From positions 1-64,000 of the forward strand of contig NZ_WBWE01000012.1 in the NCBI RefSeq assembly GCF_008932435.1: 64,000 nucleotides of DNA. Reading direction: 5' to 3'. Of this stretch, positions 6,584 to 16,337 are shown in pieces; within the stretch, counting starts at the first letter, position 1, and each line of letters starts with the position of its first letter. The position numbers and the translations under genes are program-made. This stretch comes from Brucella pseudintermedia. Lineage in GTDB: Bacteria > Pseudomonadota > Alphaproteobacteria > Rhizobiales > Rhizobiaceae. A model generated the notes under the pieces. The model was not told the origin of the DNA, did no database searches, and was given only the letters and a program-made list of their open reading frames with translations.

Positions 6584-8148
6584 TAGGCGTTTTCCGTGTT
6601 GAGAAGCCGTATCGGCGTCAGGAACAGAATCTTGAGATCAAGCCACAGCGACCAGTTTTCGATGTAGTAAAGATCGAATTCCGTGCGCATGCGAATCTTG
6701 TTTTCATTGTCGATTTCGCCACGCCAGCCATTGATCTGCGCCCAGCCGGTGACGCCCGGCTTCACGCGGTGGCGCGCGAAATAGCCGTCGACGACCTCGT
6801 TATAGAGGACATTGTGCGAATGGGCTGCGACCGCATGCGGGCGTGGGCCGACGAGCGACAGGGAACCTGCCAGAACATTGAAGAATTGCGGCAGTTCATC
6901 GATGGAAGCCTTGCGAATGAAACGCCCGACCCGCGTAACGCGAGGATCGTTTTTGGTAACGGCCTGTTTTGCGGTGGGATCGCACATCTCGGTATACATT
7001 GACCGGAACTTCCAGACATTGATGACTTCGTTGTTGAAGCCATGCCGCTTCTGCTTGAAGATCACAGGGCCCTTGCTGTCCAGCTTGATAGCGATCGCCG
7101 TCCCGATCATGATCGGCGAAAGGAGAATGATGCCGAGAATGCTGAAAACCACATCGAAGATGCGTTTGGCGACGGAATCCCAATCGTTGATGGGCTTATC
7201 GAAAATATCCAGCATTGGCACCGCGCCGACATAGGAATAGGCGCGCGGGCGGAAACGCAGGTGATTGTTGAGTGCCGAAAGGCGAATGTCGACGGGAAGG
7301 ACCCAGAGCTTCTTCAGCAGAGCCAGCACGCGGGCTTCGGCGCTAATCGGCAGGGACACGATTAGCATGTCGATGCGGGCAATGCGGGCAAACTCGATCA
7401 GTTCATTGATATTGCCGAGTTTTGGATAACCCGCAACGATGGGCGGCGACCGCTTGTCATCGCGATCGTCGAAAATACCGCATATGCGGATGTCGTTGTC
7501 CGGCTGCTGTTCCAGCGACCGGATGAGCACTTCCGCATTGGAGCCGCCGCCTACGATGACGGCGCGGCGTTCCATAGTGCCGTTTCGCGCCCAGCGCTTT
7601 ATCTTCCAGGCGATGAAGACACGCGACAGCACAAGCAGCACGCAGGCGCTGAGCGCCCAGTACAGGAACCAGCCGCGTGAGAAATCTGAGGAGGATTTCA
7701 GCAGGAAACCCGCGATAGCCAGCGTTCCGAGCACGGCGGCCCAGCTGATGAACAGCCGCCGCAGATAACGGCCGGGACTGCGCAGCACGTTGATCTGATA
7801 GCCGTCATTGATTTCCATCAGCAGGACGAAAAGCGCGCCGCCAGCGATGATTATGAGCGGGTAGTAGATGAGGAGATGCGTGCCGAGGCCCACATAAAGC
7901 AGAAAGCTCGCAATGCCGGACAGGAAGACAAGCCCGAACTCTGCCATGCGCATGACGCCGCTCAGCATCAGCGGTGAGAACGTGTCGCGCTGATATTGCT
8001 CCGCCATCTGGCGCGCAAGAGGGCCGAGTTTCACCGGACCTTGTGGCTTGGCGTCTGGCCCTGCATCCTGGTTGCCGCTGGCTTCCATGGCTTTTCGGCC
8101 AAAAGGAGAAAGCGCATCATTATTTCGCACAACATTGCCCCTGATCAT
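6580..8148 (-). CDS. Undecaprenyl-phosphate glycosylphosphotransferase (WcaJ/ExoY type)
   Basis: The product starts repeat-unit assembly by moving a sugar-1-phosphate, commonly glucose or galactose, from a UDP-sugar to undecaprenyl phosphate. The N-terminal half has four to five membrane helices and a CoA-binding-like domain (VIVGGGSNAEVLIRSLEQ). The C-terminal catalytic domain shows KRIFDVVFSILGIILLSP, VWKFRSM, DELPQFFNVLAGSLSLVGPRPH and RVKPGVTGWAQINGWRGE. Its 522 residues are the usual length for the long WcaJ-like form. It is the first gene of a minus-strand unit with the polymerase and YnfA. The exact sugar cannot be told from sequence. Confidence 0.92.
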   Translation of the reverse strand: MIRGNVVRNNDALSPFGRKAMEASGNQDAGPDAKPQGPVKLGPLARQMAEQYQRDTFSPLMLSGVMRMAEFGLVFLSGIASFLLYVGLGTHLLIYYPLIIIAGGALFVLLMEINDGYQINVLRSPGRYLRRLFISWAAVLGTLAIAGFLLKSSSDFSRGWFLYWALSACVLLVLSRVFIAWKIKRWARNGTMERRAVIVGGGSNAEVLIRSLEQQPDNDIRICGIFDDRDDKRSPPIVAGYPKLGNINELIEFARIARIDMLIVSLPISAEARVLALLKKLWVLPVDIRLSALNNHLRFRPRAYSYVGAVPMLDIFDKPINDWDSVAKRIFDVVFSILGIILLSPIMIGTAIAIKLDSKGPVIFKQKRHGFNNEVINVWKFRSMYTEMCDPTAKQAVTKNDPRVTRVGRFIRKASIDELPQFFNVLAGSLSLVGPRPHAVAAHSHNVLYNEVVDGYFARHRVKPGVTGWAQINGWRGEIDNENKIRMRTEFDLYYIENWSLWLDLKILFLTPIRLLNTENAY

Positions 8149-8668
8149 AAGAATGACGCGTAGTGATTAGCCCCAAAGTCCTAAGCAGAATATAAACACC
8201 GCCGGACAAGCTTATGGCTTAGGTAAACACCCGATTAAATACATGACTGAAAGCCATTACTGTTAGCAACGACTAAACTAAAAAGATTTCTGCTCGCACT
8301 GTTACAGCATTGGTGGCGGCAACCGGTATGCGCACGTTGCCGCAAGGCAAGCAGCTGCAAGGCTTGCCTTGCGGGATTATATTGCCTAGGACAGTGATAT
8401 GGAACCGTTGGAAGATAAAGCTGCAAGCGGCATTTTGCCATCGAACTGTTCGGCACATATCGCCGTCAACAGGCAGGCTCTCTTCCCCCTCCTGATAGGC
8501 ACCAGATCGGACGATGTCATGGGGTTGCTGCGCGCCTGACCGCACAGCGACCCAAATCCTGATGAGAGCAATTCACGCTGCGACCTTTCAAGGTCGTATT
8601 AACTGTTTGTTTTGATGCGCTTTATCCGAGCCCTTTGTGACGTTCGGAGAAGCGTACTAGGGTTGAAC
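8149..8668. promoter_or_regulatory. Divergent intergenic region of the polysaccharide locus
   Basis: This 520-bp non-coding stretch separates the priming enzyme (minus) from the methyltransferase-like gene (plus). Open frames on both strands here lack ribosome sites and protein-like composition. It holds the 13-bp hairpin at 8340-8374. Both promoters must lie here; I cannot assign them with confidence. Confidence 0.4.
8340..8374. repeat. Perfect 13-bp hairpin
   Basis: CCGCAAGGCAAGC (8340-8352) pairs perfectly with GCTTGCCTTGCGG (8362-8374) across a 9-nt loop. There is no T-tract on either side, so it is not a simple terminator. It could be a structured-RNA stem, an operator or a dispersed repeat. 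Confidence 0.6.
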
Positions 8669-9400
8669 ATGACTATCTGGGTCGAACTGGCTAGAGCGGG
8701 CAATCATGCCGGCGATGAAATTTTGTTGCGAAAACGCGATCACATCTATGAAATCCGTTATAATGGCCTGGAATTGATGTCGAACGTCAACTTCCAGTCC
8801 GAGACCGTATTGGCAGAGCGGTCGCTTCGCCTGCATGGTCGGGCGGTGTCGCATATGCTGATCGGCGGGCTCGGCATGGGTTTCACGCTTCGGGCCGCAC
8901 TCGATCTGCTGGGACCCGAGGCCAGGGTCACTGTGTGCGATCTTGTCCCGGAAATCGTGGACTGGAACCGGACCCATATCGGGCATCTTGCCGGTTATCC
9001 ACTGAACGATCCTCGGGTGGATATCCGGGTCGCGGACGTGATGGATGTCCTTCGTGCAGAACAGGGTCGGTATGATGCCATACTGATGGACACGGATAAT
9101 GGACCGGATTTCACGGTCCGCGCCGCCAACGGAGCCATCTATGAGGATGATGGCCTCAGGCTGGTGAAACGGGCATTGAAGCCGAACGGCATCGCCGCGT
9201 TCTGGTCCGCAACCATATCCGACCCGTTTGAAGACAAGCTGGACATGCTGCCGTGGCAATGGCAACGCGAGGATATATCGTTGATTGGCGGACGCGCGGA
9301 CGCCTTCCACTACATCTATTTTGCAGCGCAGGGGGGATTTCGGTCACAGGTGGACAGAATTGTGTCTGCCTCCGGGCCCTTCGCCGCGATGGCAGGCTGA
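8669..9400 (+). CDS. Spermidine-synthase-like SAM-dependent methyltransferase fold protein
   Basis: This protein of 243 residues carries a Rossmann fold of the spermidine synthase/class I methyltransferase type: a nucleotide-binding HMLIGGLGMGFTLRAAL segment, an acidic strand end (VTVCDLVPEIVDWNR) and a DAILMDTDNGPD motif. It is shorter than true spermidine synthases and lacks a clear polyamine-site signature, so the reaction is open. ATG 8669 has AGGG upstream; an in-frame TTG at 8612 lies further up. It stands alone on the plus strand inside the polysaccharide locus. A role there would be a guess. Confidence 0.7.
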   Translation: MTIWVELARAGNHAGDEILLRKRDHIYEIRYNGLELMSNVNFQSETVLAERSLRLHGRAVSHMLIGGLGMGFTLRAALDLLGPEARVTVCDLVPEIVDWNRTHIGHLAGYPLNDPRVDIRVADVMDVLRAEQGRYDAILMDTDNGPDFTVRAANGAIYEDDGLRLVKRALKPNGIAAFWSATISDPFEDKLDMLPWQWQREDISLIGGRADAFHYIYFAAQGGFRSQVDRIVSASGPFAAMAG

Positions 9401-9412
9401 GGAGAATATCCG

Positions 9413-10576
9413 TCAGTCTTCCGGCACTGTCCGGTCGGGATGGGCTTCATAATAGATCGTCTCGATCGACTGGGCCATGGATTGCAGACTGAAACGCTCA
9501 CCTAGCCGCGCCGCCTCCGGCATCGCGGCGCGAAACGCCGCCGGATCATCCGCAACCTTCAGCATCTTGTCCGCAAGCGCTTCGTCCTCCGGCTCGACCA
9601 ACGCCGGGGAACGCGGCCCGAACACTTCAGGAATGCCGCCGACATTGCTGGCGATGACGGGCTTTCCGGCGGCAAGCGCCTCCAGAACAATATAGGGAAA
9701 CGCTTCGGCACGTGACGGGACCACCATTATCCTCCCAAGGGCAAAGGCCTCTCGCGCGGCCATGCCGGGCAGAAAGCGGATCTGCCGGAAGATGCCCAGT
9801 TCTTCGGCGAGGGCGACGAAGCCCGGCTTTTCCGCGCCGTCCCCCACCATGGTTGCGGTGAAAGCGCGCTCGCTCTGGTCGCGCAGGCGCGCCAGTGCAC
9901 GGATCATGAGGTCCGGCCCTTTCAGTTCGCGCATCGTGCCGACAAAAAGAAAATCGCTGGCATCCGGCGCGTCAGCCATTGTTATGAACTCGTCTTCGGT
10001 CAGGCCGTTATAGATGACGGCGTGAAGGCCATAGGGCCGTCCTATCTTTTCTTCGTAGATGCGCTTTTCGAAGTTCGAGACGAACATCACCGCGTCGGTG
10101 AGAGGGGCCAGCAATCTCTCTATCAGAAAGACGGCGCCGCCTCGGCGCGTCTTCCCGTCGAAATGCAGGCTGCCGCCATGCGGTGAATAGATACGGGCTA
10201 CGCGAGACCTGAATACCCGTAAGACTGAACCGAACAAACGCGCATAGACCCCGCCCTTGGCGCCATGTCCGTGCAATATGTCCGGCTGCAATTTCTTGAT
10301 GATGCGATATGTTTTGTAGGCTGCGGCCGCATCGCCCAATCCGATATGGCGCTGCATGGCAATGCGATGCAAGCCGAGCGCGAGCTTTGGCCGTAATTCC
10401 TCCAGAAGCGCGTCTTCGCGCGGGCCGCCTGTGGTTGCATCGCAGACAATGCCGACCGCGTGGCCGTTCTCCGCCTGCAAGCCCACCAGATCGCGGACAT
10501 GGCGGAAGAGCCCGCCGGTCGGTTCGCGGAAGCAGTGGAGGATGCGGAGCGGGGAGACGTTGGTGTCATCAGCCAT
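9413..10576 (-). CDS. GT4-family glycosyltransferase
   Basis: The product is a retaining GT-B fold enzyme of 387 residues that adds a sugar to the lipid-linked repeat on the cytoplasmic side. It shows the N-terminal Rossmann entry (LRILHCFREPTGGLFRHV), HGHGAKGGVYARL, FVGTMRELKGPDLMIRAL and the family's E-x7-E signature in EAFPYIVLEALAAGKPVIAS. It follows the export lipoprotein gene by about 10 bp on the same strand and probably shares its transcript. It is the only clear glycosyltransferase in this locus apart from the priming enzyme, so further transferases must be encoded elsewhere if the repeat has more than two sugars. Confidence 0.9.
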   Translation of the reverse strand: MADDTNVSPLRILHCFREPTGGLFRHVRDLVGLQAENGHAVGIVCDATTGGPREDALLEELRPKLALGLHRIAMQRHIGLGDAAAAYKTYRIIKKLQPDILHGHGAKGGVYARLFGSVLRVFRSRVARIYSPHGGSLHFDGKTRRGGAVFLIERLLAPLTDAVMFVSNFEKRIYEEKIGRPYGLHAVIYNGLTEDEFITMADAPDASDFLFVGTMRELKGPDLMIRALARLRDQSERAFTATMVGDGAEKPGFVALAEELGIFRQIRFLPGMAAREAFALGRIMVVPSRAEAFPYIVLEALAAGKPVIASNVGGIPEVFGPRSPALVEPEDEALADKMLKVADDPAAFRAAMPEAARLGERFSLQSMAQSIETIYYEAHPDRTVPED

Positions 10577-10585
10577 CAATCGCCA

Positions 10586-11176
10586 TCAGAACAGACGTTC
10601 GCGCACATAGATCGTGTCGCCCGGCAAAATAGGATCCGAAATCAGCACCCGCCCGGTCAGAACCTTGCCGTTGAACTGGCGCGTGATATCGACATTTTCC
10701 TGATTGGCGCGCGGACTGAAACCGCCTGCAGCGGCGATAGCCTTCTGCGCGGTCATGCCCGGAACATAGGAATACTGGCCGGCGGCACCCACTTCACCCA
10801 TCACGAAGATCGGGCGATAGCGGTCGATTTCCGCGCTGACGTCTGGATCGCGCAGATAGCCGCCGCGCAGCTTGGATGCGATGATGCCTTCCAGCTGTTT
10901 GGATGTCTTGCCGCGGGCCGGAATGCTGCCGACAAGCGGGAAGGCGATATAGCCTGCCTGATCGACGCTGTAGGTGTTGGTAAGGCTCGGCTGCTCGAAA
11001 ACCGTAATGCGCACACGGTCGCCGGCGTCCAGCATATAGGGCTGGTTCAGCGCTTCGTGGAAAGCGGGCGGGGCAGGGCGATAGCTGGAACAGGCAGAAA
11101 GCGTCATGGCCGCAAGGCCGAGTGCCACGAGCATGGCGTGGCCTTTGCGCTTGTTCTGATTTGTCTTCGCCGTCAT
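10586..11176 (-). CDS. Wza-like polysaccharide export lipoprotein
   Basis: This is an outer-membrane/periplasmic export component with Poly_export and SLBB-like regions. Residues 1-30 are a signal ending in the lipobox LSAC. Then follow YMLDAGDRVRITVFEQPSL, YSVDQAGYIAFPLVGSIPARG (the polysaccharide export domain) and VMGEVGAAGQYSYVPGMTAQKAIAAAGGF (SLBB-type beta-grasp). At 196 residues it is a short member of the family, like rhizobial ExoF/GumB proteins, lacking the long C-terminal pore helix region. It partners with the Wzz-like gene that diverges from it across 300 bp. Confidence 0.9.
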   Translation of the reverse strand: MTAKTNQNKRKGHAMLVALGLAAMTLSACSSYRPAPPAFHEALNQPYMLDAGDRVRITVFEQPSLTNTYSVDQAGYIAFPLVGSIPARGKTSKQLEGIIASKLRGGYLRDPDVSAEIDRYRPIFVMGEVGAAGQYSYVPGMTAQKAIAAAGGFSPRANQENVDITRQFNGKVLTGRVLISDPILPGDTIYVRERLF

Positions 11177-11476
11177 CTTCCGCCTCGGTTCTTCCGAAAA
11201 GCATTATTTCCTAAAGTACGCAATCGACGCGGTATGGCCGCGCAATTGCGAATATCGGTTGCAAGGGTTATCGATTGATTAGGGTTAATGGCTGGTAAAG
11301 AAGACAGGGTGAGGCGCAAAATCTTTATGTTTCGCCGGGGTCGTGAGCTGGTCCTGCTTAACCCTCTGGTTACCTTGTTCCTTTACCGTTCGGCCAGATT
11401 CGGGGGTGGTTTACCCCACGCGGGCGAGAGCGATCACGCGCGCAAGCGCATTCGCGAAGTCCATGGAGAATGGGGA

Positions 11477-13684
11477 ATGGCAGAAGTCGATCCGTTATCA
11501 AGGGATGCAGATATCGATATCGGCGCGCTGTTCGCAAGCCTGAGGCGCCACTGGCTGTTCATCGTCGTGGGCGCGCTCCTGATGGCAGCGCTCGCATGGG
11601 CCGTCTGCCTCCTTCTGACCCCGGATTATCGCGCCGAAGCCCGCATCATGATCGAGGCTCGCGAATCCATCTATACCCGCCCCAATGGCGAGACTGCCGC
11701 CGAGCGCCCGCTTTTCGACGCCGAAGGCGTGAAAAGCCAGGTCGAGGTATTCTCCTCCGGCGATCTTCTCAAGAAAGTTTCCGACGAGCTCAAGCTGACC
11801 AGCAACGAAGCCTTCACGACAACGGATGTGAAGCCCTGGACCCGCGTCCTCATCATGCTCGGCATGCGGACCGATCCGGCTCGGCTGACCCCGGAAGAGC
11901 GCGTCTTGCAGAAGCTGCGCAAGAACATGCAGGTGTTTGCCGTGACTGCCTCACGCGTCATCGCGGTGCAATATACCTCGCCGGACCCGGAAACGGCCAA
12001 GAACGTCGCCAACGCGCTGGCTGATCAGTACATCCTGTTTCAGCAGGCCGCGAAGCTTGAATCGAACGACGACGCGACCAGCTGGCTTGCCCCCGAAATT
12101 GACGACCTGCGCAATCGCGTCCGCGATGCGGAAAGGAAGGTCGCGGACTACCGTGCTTCGCGTGGGCTTCTGACGGGGCAGAGCAATAGCACCATCGCCA
12201 CACAGCAGCTTTCCGAGGTCTCGACAGAACTCACACGGGTGCGCACCAATCGTGCATCGGCGGAAGCCAAGGCGGAAAGCATTCGCAAGGCGCTCGCCTC
12301 CGGCGCGCCCATCGACACGCTGCCGGATGTGCTTGCTTCCGGGATGATGCAGCGTCTTGCCGAAAGGCGCGTCCAGCTCAATGCACAGATTGCCGATCTT
12401 TCGACGACGCTTCTGGACGGCCATCCGCGCATCAAGGCGCTGCGTTCGCAGCTTGCCGATCTCGACCAGCAGATCAGGAACGAAGGCCGCAAGCTCATTG
12501 CCAGCCTCGACAATGAAGTGTCTGCCGCAAAGCTTCGCGAGGATGAACTCAATCGCGAGCTGAACCGGGTGAAGGCACAGGCGGCACAGGCAGGCGATCA
12601 GGAAGTCGAACTGCGCGCATTGGAGCGTGAAGCGGCGGCACAGCGCCAGCTTCTGGAAACCTACCTGACGCGCTATCGCGAAGCCGCATCCCGTACCGAC
12701 CGCAATTATGTGCCGGTCGATGCCCGCGTTTTTGCTTCTGCCGAGGCTCCCGCTGTTCCCTATTATCCGATGATACTGCCGATTGTCAGCTCGACCTTCG
12801 TGGCGGGTTTGCTGCTGCTTTCGATTTTCGTTCTGTTGCGCGAATTGTTCAGTGGGCGCGCATTCGTGACGGCTGATGGCCAAAGGGCCGATGCGGTGGA
12901 GGAAATCGAAATGCCGGTTATTGCCGCCGCCGCTGAAGCCGCTGCGGTGCCGCCATCGAAAGCCGAAGGCGGTGATACGGTTTCGAACGAAACAATTGAA
13001 GCGCCGCGCCGGTCATGGACTACGCCATTTGCGGCCAAGCCGTTGGCTTCAGACACACGGAGAACCGTGGAGGAGTTTCCCATGACGGGGGGAGATAAGA
13101 CCAGTCAACGCGAGGCACAGCAGCGTAATCCCAACGGCGTGAAAGCTGTCGCCGATCTGCTTGACGGCGGAAAGGAAAAGCGCATCGTGGTTGTCTCTCC
13201 CGAAGGTGACAAGGCATCGGCGGGAACGGTACGTCTGTTGCGCGAATTTGCCGACCGCGGCAAGCGGGCAATTCTCGTGGACATGACGGCACATGGAACC
13301 GTCGGTCTGGCCATGCTGGACGGTGCGCATCTGCCCGGCATAACCGAGCTTCTGTCCGGCGAGCGGCGTTTCAACGAGGTCATTCACAGCGACCGGTTTT
13401 CACAGGCTCATGTGGTGCCGCTGGGGGAGGCTGATCCCGAAATTGCCATGCGCTCCGCTGACCGCCTCCCGCTTATTCTTGACGCGCTGGAAACAGTCTA
13501 CGATTTTGTCGTTGTGGAGTGTGGTCCGTCGTCATCGGAACAGATCGCGCGCATTGCCGATGGACCGGCTTCCGTTGTGATGAGCATTGTTGATCCGGAC
13601 GACAAGGGCGTCGCGCTGGCTGCACTTGATCTCGACCAGGGCGGCTATGAAGATGTTGTCATTCTCATGGATGAGACCGTCTGA
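11477..13684 (+). CDS. Wzz/ExoP-type polysaccharide co-polymerase with degenerate kinase domain
   Basis: The product controls chain length and export of the polysaccharide from the inner membrane. A Wzz domain opens the protein (residues 15-110) with the first membrane helix at about 30-50. A long periplasmic coiled coil follows, then a GNVR-like region and a second helix (residues about 435-457, LPIVSSTFVAGLLLLSIFVLL). The cytoplasmic C-terminus has the BY-kinase fold, but the Walker A loop reads SPEGDKASAGT instead of GxxxxGKS/T, and no tyrosine cluster ends the protein. It therefore looks unable to bind ATP normally. ATG 11477 is chosen (735 residues) because it starts MAEVDPLSRDADIDIG directly before the Wzz domain; the frame is open up to 11288. 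Confidence 0.87.
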   Translation: MAEVDPLSRDADIDIGALFASLRRHWLFIVVGALLMAALAWAVCLLLTPDYRAEARIMIEARESIYTRPNGETAAERPLFDAEGVKSQVEVFSSGDLLKKVSDELKLTSNEAFTTTDVKPWTRVLIMLGMRTDPARLTPEERVLQKLRKNMQVFAVTASRVIAVQYTSPDPETAKNVANALADQYILFQQAAKLESNDDATSWLAPEIDDLRNRVRDAERKVADYRASRGLLTGQSNSTIATQQLSEVSTELTRVRTNRASAEAKAESIRKALASGAPIDTLPDVLASGMMQRLAERRVQLNAQIADLSTTLLDGHPRIKALRSQLADLDQQIRNEGRKLIASLDNEVSAAKLREDELNRELNRVKAQAAQAGDQEVELRALEREAAAQRQLLETYLTRYREAASRTDRNYVPVDARVFASAEAPAVPYYPMILPIVSSTFVAGLLLLSIFVLLRELFSGRAFVTADGQRADAVEEIEMPVIAAAAEAAAVPPSKAEGGDTVSNETIEAPRRSWTTPFAAKPLASDTRRTVEEFPMTGGDKTSQREAQQRNPNGVKAVADLLDGGKEKRIVVVSPEGDKASAGTVRLLREFADRGKRAILVDMTAHGTVGLAMLDGAHLPGITELLSGERRFNEVIHSDRFSQAHVVPLGEADPEIAMRSADRLPLILDALETVYDFVVVECGPSSSEQIARIADGPASVVMSIVDPDDKGVALAALDLDQGGYEDVVILMDETV

Positions 13685-13748
13685 TAGTCGAATCTGGATC
13701 TGGAACAGTATTTTAGAACAGGTTCTTGAACCAGATTGCCAGCATCCC

Positions 13749-14885
13749 CTACCTTTTTGCGAATCTGCTGCGCAGCGCCTTCGCCAAGCCCCAGAGACGT
13801 GGATTGCGCTTGAGATTTCCGGCGACCGTGTTGCGGGCTGATTGCAGCGTCGTGAAAAGCTTTCCCTTGGCGGAAAGCGGCACCAGCGTGTCATAGATAG
13901 TAAATTCGACGTCGCACCATTCGCGCTTGTAAGGCTCGTCCCCGATGCCGAAACTGTAGACCGAACGGCCTTCCTCACAACTCCGGCTTATATCCTCGAA
14001 GAAGAGGAATTCACCCGGACTTGCCGTCATCAGTTCATCCTCCGCGATCGCACCAAATTCAACGGTCGGTCCTGCAACGCCGAACACTTTCCCAATGATG
14101 GAACGTGTTGCTCCGCCCACCTCAAGAAAGCGTAACTCGTTCAGTTCTTGACCTTTGGTCAGCCCGTCACCGAAGAAAGATTTGAAGAAATTACGCACAT
14201 TTTCATCGGCGAATGGGTCACTAATCCCCATCTTCTGGAAGCGCTGTGCCTTCATCGCGAAATAGAGATCGAGAACCTCGTCCGATTCCGCACGGCTATG
14301 CGGTCCGGCAATTCTCCAGCCTCCGCTTTCTTCATAGCGGCGACCATGCTGGCGATGTTTTTTGAGCTTCCGCTTGCGATGGGCGCGATCAAGCACGGCA
14401 TCGAACCCATCATCAAGAGAGGCGGCGAGAACCGGATTCGGATTGGGGGCCTTTCCGAGAGCAAGCAGCGGGTTGGCGACGCCTTGCAGTTCCGAAAGCT
14501 GGCGCGTTAGCGACAATGCATCGATGTCAGGTCGTACTTTGCGGATAAGGCTCACTACCTGATTAACTGCATCGCGACTGCGAACGACGTCATATTCTTT
14601 CCGCAGCCATGGGAAATTGCAATTGGCGTGGCTCCCGCCGGGATAGCGCGCAATTTTCGCGCCGTTCTGGCGGACGACTTCCAGCGGCACGAGCAGGATC
14701 GGCCCGCTGCCGTCAAAAAGCCCTGCCACGAAACTGTCGGCATTGACGATTGTGCGCCAATTATCGATCCATTCGAGCGATTGGGGTGCGCCATGAATGG
14801 CGTCCGCATCTTTCCAGAGCCGCCCGATCTCGCTGAAATCCGTCAGAATGCGCGCTGCGACTTCACCCGCCATTGTCTGCAGCAT
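13749..14885 (-). CDS. CelD/BcsL-like GNAT acyltransferase
   Basis: This cytoplasmic protein of 378 residues resembles the CelD (cellulose biosynthesis) branch of the GNAT superfamily. Visible features are LEWIDNWRTIV near the N-terminus, RKRKLKKHRQHGRRYEE in the middle and SPGEFLFFEDISRSCEEGRSVYSFGIGDEPYKREW near the end, the last being the typical C-terminal acceptor/CoA half. Such proteins are thought to acylate sugars or precursors of secreted polysaccharides. It ends convergently against the ExoP-like gene about 65 bp away, which keeps it inside the polysaccharide locus. Confidence 0.8.
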   Translation of the reverse strand: MLQTMAGEVAARILTDFSEIGRLWKDADAIHGAPQSLEWIDNWRTIVNADSFVAGLFDGSGPILLVPLEVVRQNGAKIARYPGGSHANCNFPWLRKEYDVVRSRDAVNQVVSLIRKVRPDIDALSLTRQLSELQGVANPLLALGKAPNPNPVLAASLDDGFDAVLDRAHRKRKLKKHRQHGRRYEESGGWRIAGPHSRAESDEVLDLYFAMKAQRFQKMGISDPFADENVRNFFKSFFGDGLTKGQELNELRFLEVGGATRSIIGKVFGVAGPTVEFGAIAEDELMTASPGEFLFFEDISRSCEEGRSVYSFGIGDEPYKREWCDVEFTIYDTLVPLSAKGKLFTTLQSARNTVAGNLKRNPRLWGLAKALRSRFAKR

Positions 14886-14895
14886 CCTCAGGGGA

Positions 14896-15114
14896 CTAAT
14901 GTTGTTTCTTGCGTGGGGGCTGCGCCATCCACCAGATGATGCCCATGGCTGGCAGAACCCACAAAATGCCGGTCACGAAGAAATAAAGCAGATGCACCCA
15001 GGCGCTCGACTGGGCCAGATGCGCTACCGCGATGATGGTCGCAAATACCGCATAGACGATGACCAGTGAAACCAGCAAGAAAGTACCGATCAGTTTCTTC
15101 AACCGGACAGGCAT
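14896..15114 (-). CDS. DUF2842 membrane protein
   Basis: This is a 72-residue protein with two membrane helices (residues about 9-30 and 41-64) and a basic tail. It matches the DUF2842 pattern of alphaproteobacteria (KKLIGTFLLVSLVIVYAVFA…LYFFVTGILWVLPAMGIIWWM). The start at 15114 has AGGAG 7 nt upstream. The function is unknown. Upstream and divergent is ctaA. Confidence 0.8.
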   Translation of the reverse strand: MPVRLKKLIGTFLLVSLVIVYAVFATIIAVAHLAQSSAWVHLLYFFVTGILWVLPAMGIIWWMAQPPRKKQH

Positions 15115-15263
15115 GCGCATTCTCCTTTTCCCGGTTCATCACTAACCGGTGAAGGGGGCCAGCGAAAGGGCAAAAACGCGGCGGCATGTCGCGTGAGGCG
15201 AACTTGTAACTGCTCGGCCTATGCTGCATGTACACTTGAGCTCATTATTGAAGGGTGAACGGC

Positions 15264-16337
15264 ATGACGACAGCAGCGGCGCAGCGTATGGGGCAGGGTT
15301 CGAGGTCATCGAAAGAGGACCGCGACCGCCGCCTCGTGCGTTACTGGCTCTATGCGGTTTTCGTCGTGCTGATCGCCATCGTCATGGTCGGCGGCGCCAC
15401 CCGCATGACCGGGTCTGGCCTGTCGATCACCGAATGGAAGCCCATTCACGGGGTCATTCCGCCGCTCAATCATGCTGAATGGGTGGAAGAGTTCGACAAG
15501 TACCGCCAGATTCCGCAATACCAGCAGATCAACAAGGGCATGTCGCTGGAAGAGTTTCAGTACATCTTCTGGTGGGAATGGGCGCACCGCCTGCTTGCGC
15601 GTTTTGTCGGGTTTCTGGTCGCCGTTCCGCTGGCCTTCTTCTGGGTGACGGGGCGTCTCAAGGGTGGCCTCAAATATCGTATGCTGGGCCTGCTCGCGCT
15701 GGGTGGCTTGCAGGGCGCCATCGGCTGGTGGATGGTCGCATCCGGCCTCAGCGAGCTTACCAGCGTCAGCCAGTATCGTCTGGCGATTCACCTGACGACG
15801 GCCTGTGTCATCATAACGGCGGTGTTCTACATCGCGCGCGGGCTTGTCACCTATAGCGAGCGACCGGCGGAGCGATCCATCCAGCGCTTTGCCGGATGGA
15901 TCGTGTTCGCGGTTCTGGTGCAGATTTACCTGGGCGGTCTGGTGGCCGGCTTGCATGCGGGATTGACTTACAATACCTGGCCGCTGATGGATGGCGCTGT
16001 CATTCCATCCGATCTGTTCATTCAGTCGCCCTGGTGGCGCAACTTGTTCGAAAACCCGAAAACGGTTCAGTTCGTGCACCGCATGTTCGCCTATACGGTT
16101 CTGGTTCTGGCGGTTCTGCATTCGTTGCAGGTCTGGAAACAGGCTCCCGGCACCACCCATGCGCGCCGCACCATCGTTCTCCTCGGGCTCGTTCTCGTGC
16201 AGGCGGTCATCGGCGTTGCCACGCTTTTGATGAGCGTTCCGCTGCATCTGGGCCTGACGCATCAGTTTGTTGCGCTGATCGTGCTGGCTTTCGCGGTGGC
16301 GCACTGGCGCGCAACCAAGGGTGCTTACGAGGGATAA
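15264..16337 (+). CDS. ctaA: Heme A synthase (CtaA/COX15 type 2)
   Basis: This inner-membrane enzyme converts heme O to heme A for aa3-type cytochrome oxidase. Eight hydrophobic helices are visible in two four-helix halves. The heme-ligand histidines sit in [32 protein letters not shown] and [11 protein letters not shown]. The N-terminal signature [25 protein letters not shown] is diagnostic for the alphaproteobacterial/COX15 group. I start at ATG 15264, which has AAGGGTG 7 nt upstream; GTG 15255 is in frame. Its end overlaps the convergent phosphotransferase gene by 13 bp. Confidence 0.95.
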   Translation: MTTAAAQRMGQGSRSSKEDRDRRLVRYWLYAVFVVLIAIVMVGGATRMTGSGLSITEWKPIHGVIPPLNHAEWVEEFDKYRQIPQYQQINKGMSLEEFQYIFWWEWAHRLLARFVGFLVAVPLAFFWVTGRLKGGLKYRMLGLLALGGLQGAIGWWMVASGLSELTSVSQYRLAIHLTTACVIITAVFYIARGLVTYSERPAERSIQRFAGWIVFAVLVQIYLGGLVAGLHAGLTYNTWPLMDGAVIPSDLFIQSPWWRNLFENPKTVQFVHRMFAYTVLVLAVLHSLQVWKQAPGTTHARRTIVLLGLVLVQAVIGVATLLMSVPLHLGLTHQFVALIVLAFAVAHWRATKGAYEG

